The notes: generated by a model from the letters alone, not told the origin. 64,000 nt of DNA from Bordetella parapertussis (GCA_945900965.1 CAMDKM010000001.1:1-64000); one strand, 5' to 3'; numbered from the stretch's first letter, positions 35,213-44,475 are shown. A program made the numbers and translations.

Positions 35213-38200
35213 GTTCGATCTCCGTCTCGCCAGCCAGCAGTTCGCGCACCTTCGCGAGCAGGCTGTCCTCGGAATAAGGTTTATTCATATAGGCATTCAC
35301 GCCGGCCGCCATCGCCTGTTCCTTGTGCTTGGCGGTGCTGCGCGAGGTGATCATGATCACCGGCACCTTGGCCGAGGCCAGCGTGGCGCGCAGATGGGCG
35401 GTGAGTTCGATGCCGTTCATGCGCGGCATCTCCATATCGGCGATGACCAGATCGGGCAAGCGCCCGGCGGCGATCTGCGCGGCTTCCACGCCGTCGCGGG
35501 CGCTGCGCACCTCATAGCCGCAATCCTGAATGAATTGCGCCAGCGCGCGCCGCGCGCTCAAGGAATCATCCACCACCAGCACACACTTGCGTCCCGTCGT
35601 AACGGCGTCCAAGCCGCCGCGCCCGGCGACGGTCGTTGTGATGCTGCCCGAGCCATGAGTGTCGTCGCCCAGCAGATCGGGCAGGTCCAGCACCGGCGAG
35701 ACCTTGCCGTCGCCCAGAATGGTGGCACCGATCACCCCGCGCACTTTGGGAAAATAGGCGCCCAAGCTCTTCACCACCATGTCGCGGCTGCCCAGCACCG
35801 CGTCCACTTGTACCGCCACAGTCATTCTGGCGGTTTTGGCCAGGATCACGGGCCGGGTGCCGCGCTCTCCGCTTCGGCGATTCACCACCGTGCCCAGCGC
35901 CTCCTCGATAGTGCGCATCGGGTAGAAATTGTCGCCCAGGCGGAACACCGTTTCGCTTCCCATGCGCTGAGTGCTGCCGTCGGTCGGATGCACGATCTGC
36001 TCGATCCCGCGGCTGGCCAAGGCCAATATTTCGGCGCCGGCCCGGATCAGCAGCGCGTGGCTGGAAATCAAATTGAAGGGCAGACGGAATTCGAAGGTGC
36101 AACCAAGTCCCGCCCGGCTGCCAATTTGCAGGGTGCCACCCAACTCGGTGACGCCGGTCTGCACCGCATCCAGCCCGATGCCGCGGCCGGATACCTGGGT
36201 AGCCTGGGCGCGGGTGGAAAAATTAGGCCTCAGGATAAGTTGCTTGAGTAATTCCTCGGGGGCGTCGTCGGAAGCGGAGATAACTCCGCGTTCGATGGCA
36301 GCACGGCGGATCGAATCGAAATCCAGCCCCGCGCCATCGTCTCGGCAGCGCACTAGAATATTGTTGCCGTCGCGGGAGAATTCCAGCCAGACGTTGCCCA
36401 CCGCCTTTTTGCCCGCGGCGGTACGCACCGCCTCGGCTTCGATCCCGTGGTCAATGGCATTGCGCAACAAGTGCATCAGCGGATCGGCGATCTTGTTGAG
36501 TACATCACTGTCCATCGGCGTGTCGCCGCCGGCCAGATGCAGATCGACAACCTTCTCCACCATACGGCAGGCCTGACGGACGCTACGCTGCAAGCGCGGG
36601 AATATCGTTTTGACCTCGACCATGCGGGTGCGCATGACCAGATCCTGCGTATCACGGTTGTGGCCCTCCTGGGTGATCAGCAATTCGTCCACGCCGCTGA
36701 TGTGGCCGATCACCCCGCGCCCTAGTTCGCGCGCGTCGGTGGCCGCTTCGGCTAGACGCCGGGCGCAACTGTGCAATTCGTTGTACTGGTCCATCTCCAA
36801 GGCGTCGAACCCGGCGTCCTTGCTGCGGGTCTGACGCGAACTGAAGTCCTTGACGTCGATCATTTCTTCGAGTTCGGCGCCGAGTTGGTGCAAGAGATCG
36901 AACTGCGCCTGCATCGCACGTAGGTCGGCGAGCGCGCGCTGCGCGCCATCGCGCAATTGTCCAGTCAAAATAATGTTCTCGCCGGTGCCAGCCAGCAATT
37001 GATCGATCAGGGACGCCGCTACCCGCAGCGAGGCACCCGCGTCGGCCTCCGGCTGCCCGTCCTTGCCCGCTGCCGCCTTCGCGCCCGCCACCGGCGCCTC
37101 TTCGCCGGCTGCTTTCTCTTCTGTCCTCTGAACCCTGTCCTCAGTCCTCAGTCCTCGGTCCTCTGTTGTCAGTCCTCTGTCCTCTGTCTTCGGCAACCCT
37201 TGGGTATCAATGCGATTGGCCCAGTCCAGCACTTCCTGCAGAACGGCGCGCGCATCGTCCGGCGCCGGGCCCATACCGAGCAGGAATTCGGTCATTGCCT
37301 GCAGGCAATCCGACGCATTGATCAATGAATTCGCCAATGCCGGGGCGGGCAACATACCCTCCTTGGCCAGTGCCAGCAGAATGTCCTCGAGGTTATGGGT
37401 GAGAGAAGCCAGGCCGCGGATGCCAACAGTATTGCCCGAGCCCTTGATGGTATGAGCGATGCGCTGGGCAAGATTGATATCGTCGATATCGCCCCCGCGC
37501 GCCAGCCGCTCGATGGCGGCCGAGAAGGCTTCGCTTTGACCAGGCAGCTCCTGGAGCATGCCGTGGAGCAAGTCTTTGTTCACGTCCTCCGGAATTTCCA
37601 GTGACACGTCTTCCTGGCTTGCCGTCTGCTCGCGCGAGGTGATGCCGTCTTCGAGCATCGAGAAGTCCGGGTGGCGCAAGGATTGCGAAAGCACCCGCGC
37701 CGCAGCCTGCGGCACCGGCAGTGGCCAGCCCGTGAAAACCAGCCAATTCACCAGTCGCGCGGATCTTTCGGCGGTCAAGGGCGCGTCGAGATAATCGCGC
37801 ACGTGCACGCCGAATTCGACCAGCAACTCGGCTTGTTCCTCGGTCAGGAAATTGCCTTCGCCAGCGACCGCGCGAATATTGTTCGCGGCGTATTCGAACA
37901 CCGTCCCCAGACCCGCGAAGCCCACCGAGCCGGCCGCCCCCCCGAAGCGCGCAAGGATCTCGATGCACGCTTCGCGCGCCTCGGCCACAATTTCCGCATC
38001 CATGCCGTCACTTCGCGACAGTCCGCTGAAGGCGGCGATGGTGGCATGGATTTCCGGCAGTTCGGCTTGCAGTACTTCGATGATCTGCATTGCACCGGTG
38101 GACAATACCGGACTGGCCATTTCGTCCTCGACCAGCAGATCGTCGGCAGCGATGGGCGCCGAGTCCAGATCGTCCAGAGAAAATTCATCCGGCAGTTCCA

Positions 38201-39758
38201 ATTCGCCAAGTGCAGTGGCAGGTTCTTCGGCCATCAGCAAGTCATTCATTGCAGGCGCGGCGTCCACGGGCTCATTCCCGCCGGACCCTATGCCCACCGC
38301 ATGGGCGACTTTATTGACCAATCCCGAAAGCCCATTCAGAAAGCCGCCGGAATTTCCCTCGACCACCTTGTCAGGCATGAACAATTCATCCGGGTTGGCC
38401 GCTAGCGATGCGCTCGGCTCCTGGGCGACCAGGTCATCCAGCCTCATCGACTCCGCACTCTCGGGCACTGGCTCGTCGAAGAGGCTGTCATTCGGCACCG
38501 GCAATGCCATATCGTCAAATGCCAGCTCATCGGCCTTGCCCGGGACTTCCGCCACGCTAGGCTCGGGCATCGCGTCGAATGAAAACTCCGGCACCGCCGC
38601 CGAAGACGGTGCCTCGGCCTGAACCGGCTCGGGGCCATCGAATAAATCGATGTTGTCCAGAGATACAACAGCATCCGCTGGCGAAGACGGCGAATCATTT
38701 GCGAAAAGATCGAGATCAGATGCCTTCACCGGCACATCCAGAGCCAAATCGTCCACCGCCTGCGCCAGATCGGGCAGCGCGACTTCCACGCTGGTGCGTG
38801 CCAAGTCTTGCCATGGCGCATCCGCAACCACCTCTGGCGCCGCCGTTACGGAACGAGCGACGTGCGATTCCAAGGAGGCCGTTTCGGGTATTGGTACGGA
38901 TGCTCTGTCTTCTGTCCTCTGTCCTCTGTCCTCTGTCCTCTGAACCCTCTCCTCTGTCCTCTGTCCTCTGTCCTCTGGGCGCGTCGAACTGGTGGACTGC
39001 CACGCCAGCGCCGGAATTTCCGGCACAGGCAACGGTGCCGTGGTGTCATGCGATATGTCTTGAGTGGAACGGCCGCCTGCCGAAAAATTCGGCAGCACTT
39101 GCGGCGCAACAAGATGGTCGGTTTCGGTCGTGTCGGCGGCAAACGATTCGACTGTCAGTGGGGACGCGCGATCGTCGAAATTGTTAAACGAAGTATCCCC
39201 GCCGGCCCGCGCCAGTTCGACAAATTGTCTTGCCGACATCAAAATTTCCATGGTATCGGCATGCATCAGTTCGCGCGGCACAATGCGCGGCGTGCGCGCT
39301 GGCGCCAGGTGCCGGACATCGGACCGCAATGCCGCATCGATTTCATCGAGATCGCTGTCCAGGAATGGCAAAGCATGCAGGGCGCTAATCAGCGCCTCGG
39401 TTGCGTCGAATTCGCGCCCCACACACGCCGCCATCAACTCCGGCAGAGGCGCCAGCAAATCGCGTAATTCCTCGTTCACGCCTTCTCCGCCGGATCGCAC
39501 CAGGGACGCAATCCGCCGCCACGCCCCAAGCACCGCTCCGCCCAAACCCTCGCCTCCCGAGGAATGCAGGCCGGCAAACGAGCGTTCCAACAAGCGCCAC
39601 GCCTGGCTCACGCCATTCAGGCCTTCGACCTTCGCGGCTATGGCCAGTTGCCCGGCAAGCGTCTGAAATTCCCGGGCTCGTTCCCTGCCACCGACGTCGA
39701 AATCGGCATCCGACACCAGTGCGCGCGAGAAACCTTCCAGTGCATGAAGAAATGACAT
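35187..39758 (-). CDS. chpA: ChpA/PilL-like hybrid chemosensory histidine kinase
   Basis: 1523 residues. N-terminal part of degenerate Hpt-like helical bundles and acidic linkers; a clear Hpt site (AHTIKGSGNTVGIRGLASL) near residue 766; CheA-type ATPase with N-box HLLRNAIDHGIE near 1100 and GRGIGLDAV near 1190; CheW-like domain to about 1355; C-terminal receiver (VLVVDDSLSARRAL; DLVIADMEMPRMNG) about 1392-1515. It controls type IV pilus twitching through PilG/PilH. ATG 39758 is used because the upstream codons (ILDSRLRGNDR) translate a REP element. Two linkers are encoded by 7-nt tandem repeats. Confidence 0.9.
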   Translation of the reverse strand: MSFLHALEGFSRALVSDADFDVGGRERAREFQTLAGQLAIAAKVEGLNGVSQAWRLLERSFAGLHSSGGEGLGGAVLGAWRRIASLVRSGGEGVNEELRDLLAPLPELMAACVGREFDATEALISALHALPFLDSDLDEIDAALRSDVRHLAPARTPRIVPRELMHADTMEILMSARQFVELARAGGDTSFNNFDDRASPLTVESFAADTTETDHLVAPQVLPNFSAGGRSTQDISHDTTAPLPVPEIPALAWQSTSSTRPEDRGQRTEERVQRTEDRGQRTEDRASVPIPETASLESHVARSVTAAPEVVADAPWQDLARTSVEVALPDLAQAVDDLALDVPVKASDLDLFANDSPSSPADAVVSLDNIDLFDGPEPVQAEAPSSAAVPEFSFDAMPEPSVAEVPGKADELAFDDMALPVPNDSLFDEPVPESAESMRLDDLVAQEPSASLAANPDELFMPDKVVEGNSGGFLNGLSGLVNKVAHAVGIGSGGNEPVDAAPAMNDLLMAEEPATALGELELPDEFSLDDLDSAPIAADDLLVEDEMASPVLSTGAMQIIEVLQAELPEIHATIAAFSGLSRSDGMDAEIVAEAREACIEILARFGGAAGSVGFAGLGTVFEYAANNIRAVAGEGNFLTEEQAELLVEFGVHVRDYLDAPLTAERSARLVNWLVFTGWPLPVPQAAARVLSQSLRHPDFSMLEDGITSREQTASQEDVSLEIPEDVNKDLLHGMLQELPGQSEAFSAAIERLARGGDIDDINLAQRIAHTIKGSGNTVGIRGLASLTHNLEDILLALAKEGMLPAPALANSLINASDCLQAMTEFLLGMGPAPDDARAVLQEVLDWANRIDTQGLPKTEDRGLTTEDRGLRTEDRVQRTEEKAAGEEAPVAGAKAAAGKDGQPEADAGASLRVAASLIDQLLAGTGENIILTGQLRDGAQRALADLRAMQAQFDLLHQLGAELEEMIDVKDFSSRQTRSKDAGFDALEMDQYNELHSCARRLAEAATDARELGRGVIGHISGVDELLITQEGHNRDTQDLVMRTRMVEVKTIFPRLQRSVRQACRMVEKVVDLHLAGGDTPMDSDVLNKIADPLMHLLRNAIDHGIEAEAVRTAAGKKAVGNVWLEFSRDGNNILVRCRDDGAGLDFDSIRRAAIERGVISASDDAPEELLKQLILRPNFSTRAQATQVSGRGIGLDAVQTGVTELGGTLQIGSRAGLGCTFEFRLPFNLISSHALLIRAGAEILALASRGIEQIVHPTDGSTQRMGSETVFRLGDNFYPMRTIEEALGTVVNRRSGERGTRPVILAKTARMTVAVQVDAVLGSRDMVVKSLGAYFPKVRGVIGATILGDGKVSPVLDLPDLLGDDTHGSGSITTTVAGRGGLDAVTTGRKCVLVVDDSLSARRALAQFIQDCGYEVRSARDGVEAAQIAAGRLPDLVIADMEMPRMNGIELTAHLRATLASAKVPVIMITSRSTAKHKEQAMAAGVNAYMNKPYSEDSLLAKVRELLAGETEIEHARTGTYA
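37121..37190. repeat. 7-nt tandem array inside chpA (10 units)
   Basis: On the plus strand ten consecutive 7-mers: CTGTCCT, CTGAACC, CTGTCCT, CAGTCCT, CAGTCCT, CGGTCCT, CTGTTGT, CAGTCCT, CTGTCCT, CTGTCTT. On the coding strand this gives a degenerate TEDRGxR heptapeptide in the linker between the Hpt and the CheA core (about residues 856-879). 70 nt is not a multiple of three, so unit gain or loss shifts the frame. Confidence 0.9.
38905..38974. repeat. 7-nt tandem array inside chpA (10 units), second tract
   Basis: CTGTCTT, four CTGTCCT, CTGAACC, CTCTCCT and three CTGTCCT units, exactly 70 bp. It encodes TEDRGQR-type repeats near residues 261-284 of ChpA. Same consensus as the tract at 37.12 kb, including a CTGAACC variant unit. 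Confidence 0.9.
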
Positions 39759-39776
39759 GGTTCCGACCTTTAGTGA

Positions 39777-39992
39777 CCTGTCATTCCCACGCAGGCGGGA
39801 ATCCAGGATTTGCAATCAAGTGGAAAATCCATACGTTTGTTCTTTTCCTGACGCACGACACATTACCTTCCCCCATCCCCACCCTACCGGCGGGAGAAAG
39901 GCTTTTCCTCCCTACCCTTGAGCCTCCCCGCTCGGGCGGGGCGCACGACACACCCTTCTCCCTCCGTGGGTAGGGACGGGGATGAGGGAAAG
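39777..39992. repeat. REP-like element plus imperfect inverted repeat upstream of chpA
   Basis: 39777-39807 carries a REP-type hairpin (TCATTCCCACGC..GGCGGGAATCCAGG), which the ORF track translates as an N-terminal extension of ChpA. Beyond it CCTTCCCCCATCCCCACCC (39866 on) faces GGGTAGGGACGGGGATGAGG (39968 on), and the phrase GCGCACGACACA is repeated near both ends. The chpA-pilJ gap of 279 bp contains no gene. Confidence 0.65.
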
Positions 39993-40037
39993 AGTTAGAG
40001 GTCTCCAGATGTACGGCCTCGGGTGATCTTGTGAAGA

Positions 40038-42281
40038 TCAGGCCACCTTGCGCAGGTTGACGGAAGTTTTCTCCATATCCTCCTTGATTGCGCGCTCGCT
40101 CTTGGGCAGCGTGAACACGCCCACTGCAGTGACCAGACGGTTGGAATATTCAACCAGCCTGGCAACGAAGGAGCTCTGCTTCTGCAACTCGCTCAGCGTT
40201 TCCCGGGTCGACACTTCGATTTCCCCGGCGCGTTTCACCAATTGCTGGGACACTTCGGCCTGCTCGCTGGAACTCTTGTTGATCTGCGCAACCAGCTTCA
40301 CCAGTTCGGCGGTGGAGGCGCGGGTTTCGCGCATTTGCGCACCGGCCTGTTCCGCCATCTTGGTACCCTCCACCACCTGGCTGATGGTTTCGTTCATGGT
40401 GGTCACGGTATCGGCCGTTTCGGTCTGAATACTGCCCACCAGGGTGGAGATCTGCGCCGTCGCCTCGCGGGCGTTTTCCGCCAGACGCTGCACTTCGTTT
40501 GCCACCACCGCGAAACCGCGGCCCGCTTCACCGGCCGAGGCCGCGTGCATCGAAGCGTTCAGCGCCAGAATGTGCGTGCGCTCCGCGATGTTGTTGATCA
40601 GGCTCACCACGCCGCCGATTTCCTGGGAACGCTCGCCCAGGCGCTTGATGCGTTTTTCCGTCTCGCGGATCACGTCGCGAATCGCGGTAATGCCTTGCAC
40701 CGTTCCCAGCACGGTCTCCTGCGCCTTGTCGGTGGTGGCAATAGCCTTGGCCGCCGCGTCGTTGGACTGCAGTGCCAGTTTGGCGATGTCGATCATGGTC
40801 CTGGCGGCGGTAGCCAGTTCGGCGGCAGCCATTTCGACCCGAATCTTGTCGTCCATGGCACCGTTCATCGCGATATCGGCGCCCTTGCGCACTTCCTCGG
40901 AGGCTTCGGCCACGCCCTCGGCCACGTCCACCACCTGGCTCAGAACGTACGCGGTTTCGCTGGTCATCAGATTCAAGGCATCTGCCACCGCGCCGGTCGC
41001 GTCTTCCGCCACTGTCGCCTTTGCGGTAAGGTCCTTTTGCGCCAGCTTTGCCACCACCTGGAGCAGATTCAGCACTGAGTTGTTCAACTGTTCGTTTTCG
41101 TTTTCGATTTTGTTGGTGAGGGCCGCCTGCTGATCGAGCATGCCGTCGAATTGCTGCGCCAACCCGCCGAATTCGTCCTGAGTCGCAAGCTTCGTGCGCG
41201 CCATCTTGTCGCCACTTGCAACCCGTCTCGCCACATCGGTAAGCCGACCCAGAGGACGGGTAATGCTGCGAATAACCAACAGACCAATGGCCATCGCGGC
41301 GACCAGTAACAGAATAACGATGCCAATGGTGAAGGTTTTGTTGCGCTCGAATCTGCCGATGCGGATTTCGAGCAATTCGCTGAGGGTAGACGCGTTCTCA
41401 GCGTAGAGCGCCGTCTCCTCGTCGATCGCTCTTGTCAAGGCAATCAACGTGTCGCCGGCGTTGCCCCGCATTACTCCGCCCGAGCGGACAACATGTTGAT
41501 CGATCGAGGACAGGAGGTGTTCCGCTTCGCGAACAAATTTCTTGCCCTTGGAATCCAGGATATCGGTCAGGCGACTGTTGTTTTTGAACGCCACCTGCAA
41601 GCTCCGCAGCATCTGTTCCAGCGACTGACGCGAATTGGCAAGCATGTTGATGAGCGCGATCCGCTCGTCCTCGGTGATCGTTTCGCGCGCCGCGAAACCG
41701 GCGCCGCGTGCGCCAATGGCGGCAAGATCAGGCATCAGGGACGCCAACTTGACAACCATCACGTCCATTAAATAGAAGCTGTCGAGGTCGGGGTCGAGAA
41801 TAAGGTTGGAAGTATCGCCGACGTGGAAATACAGGTCTTGTACCTTGGCAAGCAGACTGCCGTGTTCCTTGAAACTGTCTTCCGCCGATAATTTGGCGAT
41901 TTTCAGTTTGGACCACCCGTCCTTGACCGATTGCCATTTTTCGCCGCTGGCAAACTGCGATTTGTACTTCGCGTCCATTGCCTCCACGAAGGCGAGATCG
42001 CGCTCAATAACCGCGGTCATCGCCCCGATCGTTTCCCCGGCCTGGAGATGGCCACTCAGATACGCATAATTCGCGGCTCGATGCTGGGCGAGGTTTCTCG
42101 CCAGTTGCTGAACCGGAATCAGGTACTCGACCCCCTCGATTTCCTTTTTTGCAAATTTGATGGCGATGTTCTTTTCCGCCACCAGCAGATACATGAGCAA
42201 TCCGATCGGTATCAGCAGGAGCAAGATGAGTACCGTCAATTTTTGCCAAAGTTTCATGGCCGCAAAGATACTAAGTTTCAT
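40038..42281 (-). CDS. pilJ: PilJ-like methyl-accepting chemotaxis protein
   Basis: 747 residues. TM1 (LTVLILLLLIPIGLLMYLLVA) near the N-terminus, a periplasmic sensor region of about 280 residues, TM2 (FTIGIVILLLVAAMAIGLLVI) near 315-335, a HAMP segment (RSITRPLGRLTDVARRVASGD) and a cytoplasmic signalling rod whose tip reads HILALNASMHAASAGEAGRG. It feeds the ChpA kinase in twitching chemosensing. ATG 42281 has AGGAGA upstream; a second in-frame ATG lies eight codons on. Position between the cheW and chpA genes is the usual pil-chp order. Confidence 0.9.
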   Translation of the reverse strand: MKLSIFAAMKLWQKLTVLILLLLIPIGLLMYLLVAEKNIAIKFAKKEIEGVEYLIPVQQLARNLAQHRAANYAYLSGHLQAGETIGAMTAVIERDLAFVEAMDAKYKSQFASGEKWQSVKDGWSKLKIAKLSAEDSFKEHGSLLAKVQDLYFHVGDTSNLILDPDLDSFYLMDVMVVKLASLMPDLAAIGARGAGFAARETITEDERIALINMLANSRQSLEQMLRSLQVAFKNNSRLTDILDSKGKKFVREAEHLLSSIDQHVVRSGGVMRGNAGDTLIALTRAIDEETALYAENASTLSELLEIRIGRFERNKTFTIGIVILLLVAAMAIGLLVIRSITRPLGRLTDVARRVASGDKMARTKLATQDEFGGLAQQFDGMLDQQAALTNKIENENEQLNNSVLNLLQVVAKLAQKDLTAKATVAEDATGAVADALNLMTSETAYVLSQVVDVAEGVAEASEEVRKGADIAMNGAMDDKIRVEMAAAELATAARTMIDIAKLALQSNDAAAKAIATTDKAQETVLGTVQGITAIRDVIRETEKRIKRLGERSQEIGGVVSLINNIAERTHILALNASMHAASAGEAGRGFAVVANEVQRLAENAREATAQISTLVGSIQTETADTVTTMNETISQVVEGTKMAEQAGAQMRETRASTAELVKLVAQINKSSSEQAEVSQQLVKRAGEIEVSTRETLSELQKQSSFVARLVEYSNRLVTAVGVFTLPKSERAIKEDMEKTSVNLRKVA

Positions 42282-42326
42282 GATTATCTCTCCTGATGAA
42301 AATACCTCTTCGCAACCACAACGCGA

Positions 42327-42932
42327 TCACGCCGCCATCCGGCGTGCGAGCGTCTCGAAAAATTCCTCGTGTCGGAACTCTATCCATATCATGCCTTCAT
42401 GCAGGTATCCGGTCCCGGCGTGAGGCGCCAGCGCCTCCGGCAGCGGCGGCAGTTCGGTGAGCGGCACGGCGCTTTTTACCGAGCGCGGGTAGCCGTCGAT
42501 CAGCAAGCCCGCGGCGCGTTCGCCTTTACCCATCACCAGGATCATTTTTTTCGCGCGCAGAGCGCCGCTTGCCTCACCCGCCTCGGCTTCGCTCTCAAAC
42601 AGCAGCGCCAGGTCGAACACCGGCACCAGATTGCCGCGCAGATTGGTCACGCCGATCAACCAGCCGGGCGTATTCGGAATACGGGCAATTGACGCCGGCG
42701 GCACCACTTCCGAGCCGATGTCGTGGCCGATCAGCAGCCCAAGCTCGCCGATCCGAAAGCCAAACCGCGCGATCTGGTCTTTTTCGCCCTCTGCCTCCAG
42801 TTGCAGGCGCTCCTCGGGCGCAAACCGCCCCAGCGCCTCGACCGGTGATAGCTGCCGGGTAGAGCTGCCCGTCGAAGTTGAGGACTGAGGAGACGGCGAG
42901 GTCGAGTTCAAGTTCACCGTGATTTCGTTCAT
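42327..42932 (-). CDS. pilI: PilI-like CheW-domain adaptor
   Basis: 201 residues from ATG 42932 (MNEITVNLNS). A Ser/Thr-rich N-terminus, then a CheW domain: ARFGFRIGELGLLIGHDIGSE, IARIPNTPGWLIGVTNLRGN and LVPVFDLALLFE are typical for PilI/CheW. It couples PilJ to ChpA. The ORF-track start at 43217 reads through the upstream hairpin and is rejected. Confidence 0.85.
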   Translation of the reverse strand: MNEITVNLNSTSPSPQSSTSTGSSTRQLSPVEALGRFAPEERLQLEAEGEKDQIARFGFRIGELGLLIGHDIGSEVVPPASIARIPNTPGWLIGVTNLRGNLVPVFDLALLFESEAEAGEASGALRAKKMILVMGKGERAAGLLIDGYPRSVKSAVPLTELPPLPEALAPHAGTGYLHEGMIWIEFRHEEFFETLARRMAA

Positions 42933-42954
42933 GCGAGGTATCACACCACAGAGA

Positions 42955-42987
42955 CACGGATACCCTCGCGCAGCGAGGGTATCCGTG
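42955..42987. promoter_or_regulatory. perfect 15-bp stem-loop between pilH and pilI
   Basis: CACGGATACCCTCGC (42955-42969), loop GCA, then the exact complement GCGAGGGTATCCGTG (42973-42987). It lies 22 bp upstream of the pilI ATG and 25 bp past the pilH stop, with no T-run. It could be an mRNA processing/stability hairpin, an attenuator or a palindromic operator. Confidence 0.8.
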
Positions 42988-43011
42988 TTGCGATTTCCAG
43001 GTTCATCGAGC

Positions 43012-43377
43012 TCAGGCTGACTTCTTGATCTGCTCGAGGATTTCGTCGGCAGTCGCCGGCTTGCCCACCAGATCCTTGCCGCCCTGCATCTGCGCCCAGA
43101 CCTTGTCGGCCTTCTGGTTTTTGCTGGTGACAAACACCACCGGGATGCCCTTGGTGTCCGGGTCGCCCTGCAGCGCACGGGTCGTGGCGTAGCCGTCCAT
43201 ATCCGGCATGACCACATCCATGAAAATCAGATCGGGCTTCTCTGACTTTGCCTTCTCGATCGCTTCCTTTCCGCCCGAGGCGGTGATCACCACGCAGCCT
43301 GCGCCTGCCACAATTTTTTCGATGTGAGCGCGGTCCGTCGCGTTGTCGTCGCACACCAGTACCTTTTTGATCGCCAT
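43012..43377 (-). CDS. pilH: PilH-type single-domain response regulator
   Basis: 121 residues, one receiver domain: VLVCDDNATDRAHIEKIV (acidic pair), IFMDVVMPDMDGYATTRAL (phospho-Asp), VVFVTSKNQ (Thr/Ser switch) and the conserved Lys in LVGKPATADE. In the Chp system PilH acts with ChpA to drive pilus retraction or as phosphate sink. Downstream of the PilG-like gene by 87 bp. Confidence 0.88.
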   Translation of the reverse strand: MAIKKVLVCDDNATDRAHIEKIVAGAGCVVITASGGKEAIEKAKSEKPDLIFMDVVMPDMDGYATTRALQGDPDTKGIPVVFVTSKNQKADKVWAQMQGGKDLVGKPATADEILEQIKKSA

Positions 43378-43464
43378 CTTTAACCTCCTTGGTCAATGGT
43401 CCAGCTCAAGTACATTTCATTCAGTCGCTCGGTCCTGCGTTAAATTTGCTTCGCGGCGTGGCGA

Positions 43465-44322
43465 CTACGCCGCCGCGGGCAATCTGAGAAATTCCCGAAC
43501 CATGGTTTCGAACGTGCCTTTTTTCACCGGCTTGATCAGATAGGTGTCGCAACCGGCCAGCTTGGATTTGGCGCGATCCGCCGGCGAGGAATTGCTGGTG
43601 AGCATGATGATCGGGGTCTTCTGCAGGTGGCTCATCTTGCGCAGACGCTTGCAGGTCTCGTAGCCGTCGATGCCGGGCAGAATCAGATCGAGAAACACGA
43701 TGTCGAAACTCTGTTTCTCGGCCAGATCGAGAGCTTCTTCGCCGGTTTCGGCGAACACCACCGAGGGCACGATGTTGTCGAGCAGGGATTTCAACTGGAT
43801 ACGCACGGGCAGGCTGTCATCCACCACCAGTACGTTGCCCGACGACTTGGCAACTGCCTTTGCGGCGGGCGGAGCGGCGGAGGCCGGCGATGGCTTTGGA
43901 GTCGGTTTGGTCGCCACGCGCTCCGGCTCGCGCGCCAGCAGATCGTCACTACTGATCAGCGCGGAGGGGGCCACGTAGCCGTGCTCCTCGGCCACCACTT
44001 TTTCCAGCAGCGCGAACAAACGGCTGGCCAGAAACGGCCGGCTCAATACATACTTGAGTCCCGCGGGCACTTCGCCGCGGCTGAGCAATATGGCGGAGAT
44101 ATTGGCGCCGGCGTTGGCCTTGGCAAACTCGCTCCACTGGCCCAAAGCGGCGTTCTTATCGCCGTTGACGATGACGATATGCGGATATTTTTCATGCTGC
44201 TTGGAAAAGGCGCGAAATTCCAGCGGCCGTTGCTCCGATAATTGAAAAATATTGCGGAACAGAGTTCGCTCTTTTTCTTCGAATCCCAGTAAGGCAACCG
44301 AAAAACTACTTCCCAGGTCCAC
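43465..44322 (-). CDS. pilG: PilG-like response regulator with N-terminal extra domain
   Basis: 285 residues. Residues 1-125 resemble a degenerate receiver without phospho-Asp (PHIVIVNGDKNAALGQWSEF), followed by a Pro/Ala linker (KPTPKPSPASAAPPAAKA). Residues 163-285 are a full receiver: VLVVDDSLPVRIQLKSLLDN, IVFLDLILPGIDGYETCKRL, IIMLTSNSSP and YLIKPVKKGTFE. The double-domain form is longer than classic PilG (about 135 residues). First gene of the leftward pil-chp cluster. Confidence 0.8.
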   Translation of the reverse strand: MDLGSSFSVALLGFEEKERTLFRNIFQLSEQRPLEFRAFSKQHEKYPHIVIVNGDKNAALGQWSEFAKANAGANISAILLSRGEVPAGLKYVLSRPFLASRLFALLEKVVAEEHGYVAPSALISSDDLLAREPERVATKPTPKPSPASAAPPAAKAVAKSSGNVLVVDDSLPVRIQLKSLLDNIVPSVVFAETGEEALDLAEKQSFDIVFLDLILPGIDGYETCKRLRKMSHLQKTPIIMLTSNSSPADRAKSKLAGCDTYLIKPVKKGTFETMVREFLRLPAAA

Positions 44323-44475
44323 GTTGGTTATCTCCAGAAATAGTTGCCTTTCCCGTCAAACTGGCCCAATGCCGGTCCGTCGATCGCATGCGAAGATCGG
44401 ACGAGGCGTTATGTTCAACGCAGAGACCATGCCGGTGCCCCAACATAAGACTCAGAGAAACAGCAAATTAAGATA

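Noticed and set aside
34815-36251. 478-aa plus-strand ORF
   Set aside because: Antisense to chpA; His/Gln/Arg-rich composition typical of reverse-frame translation.
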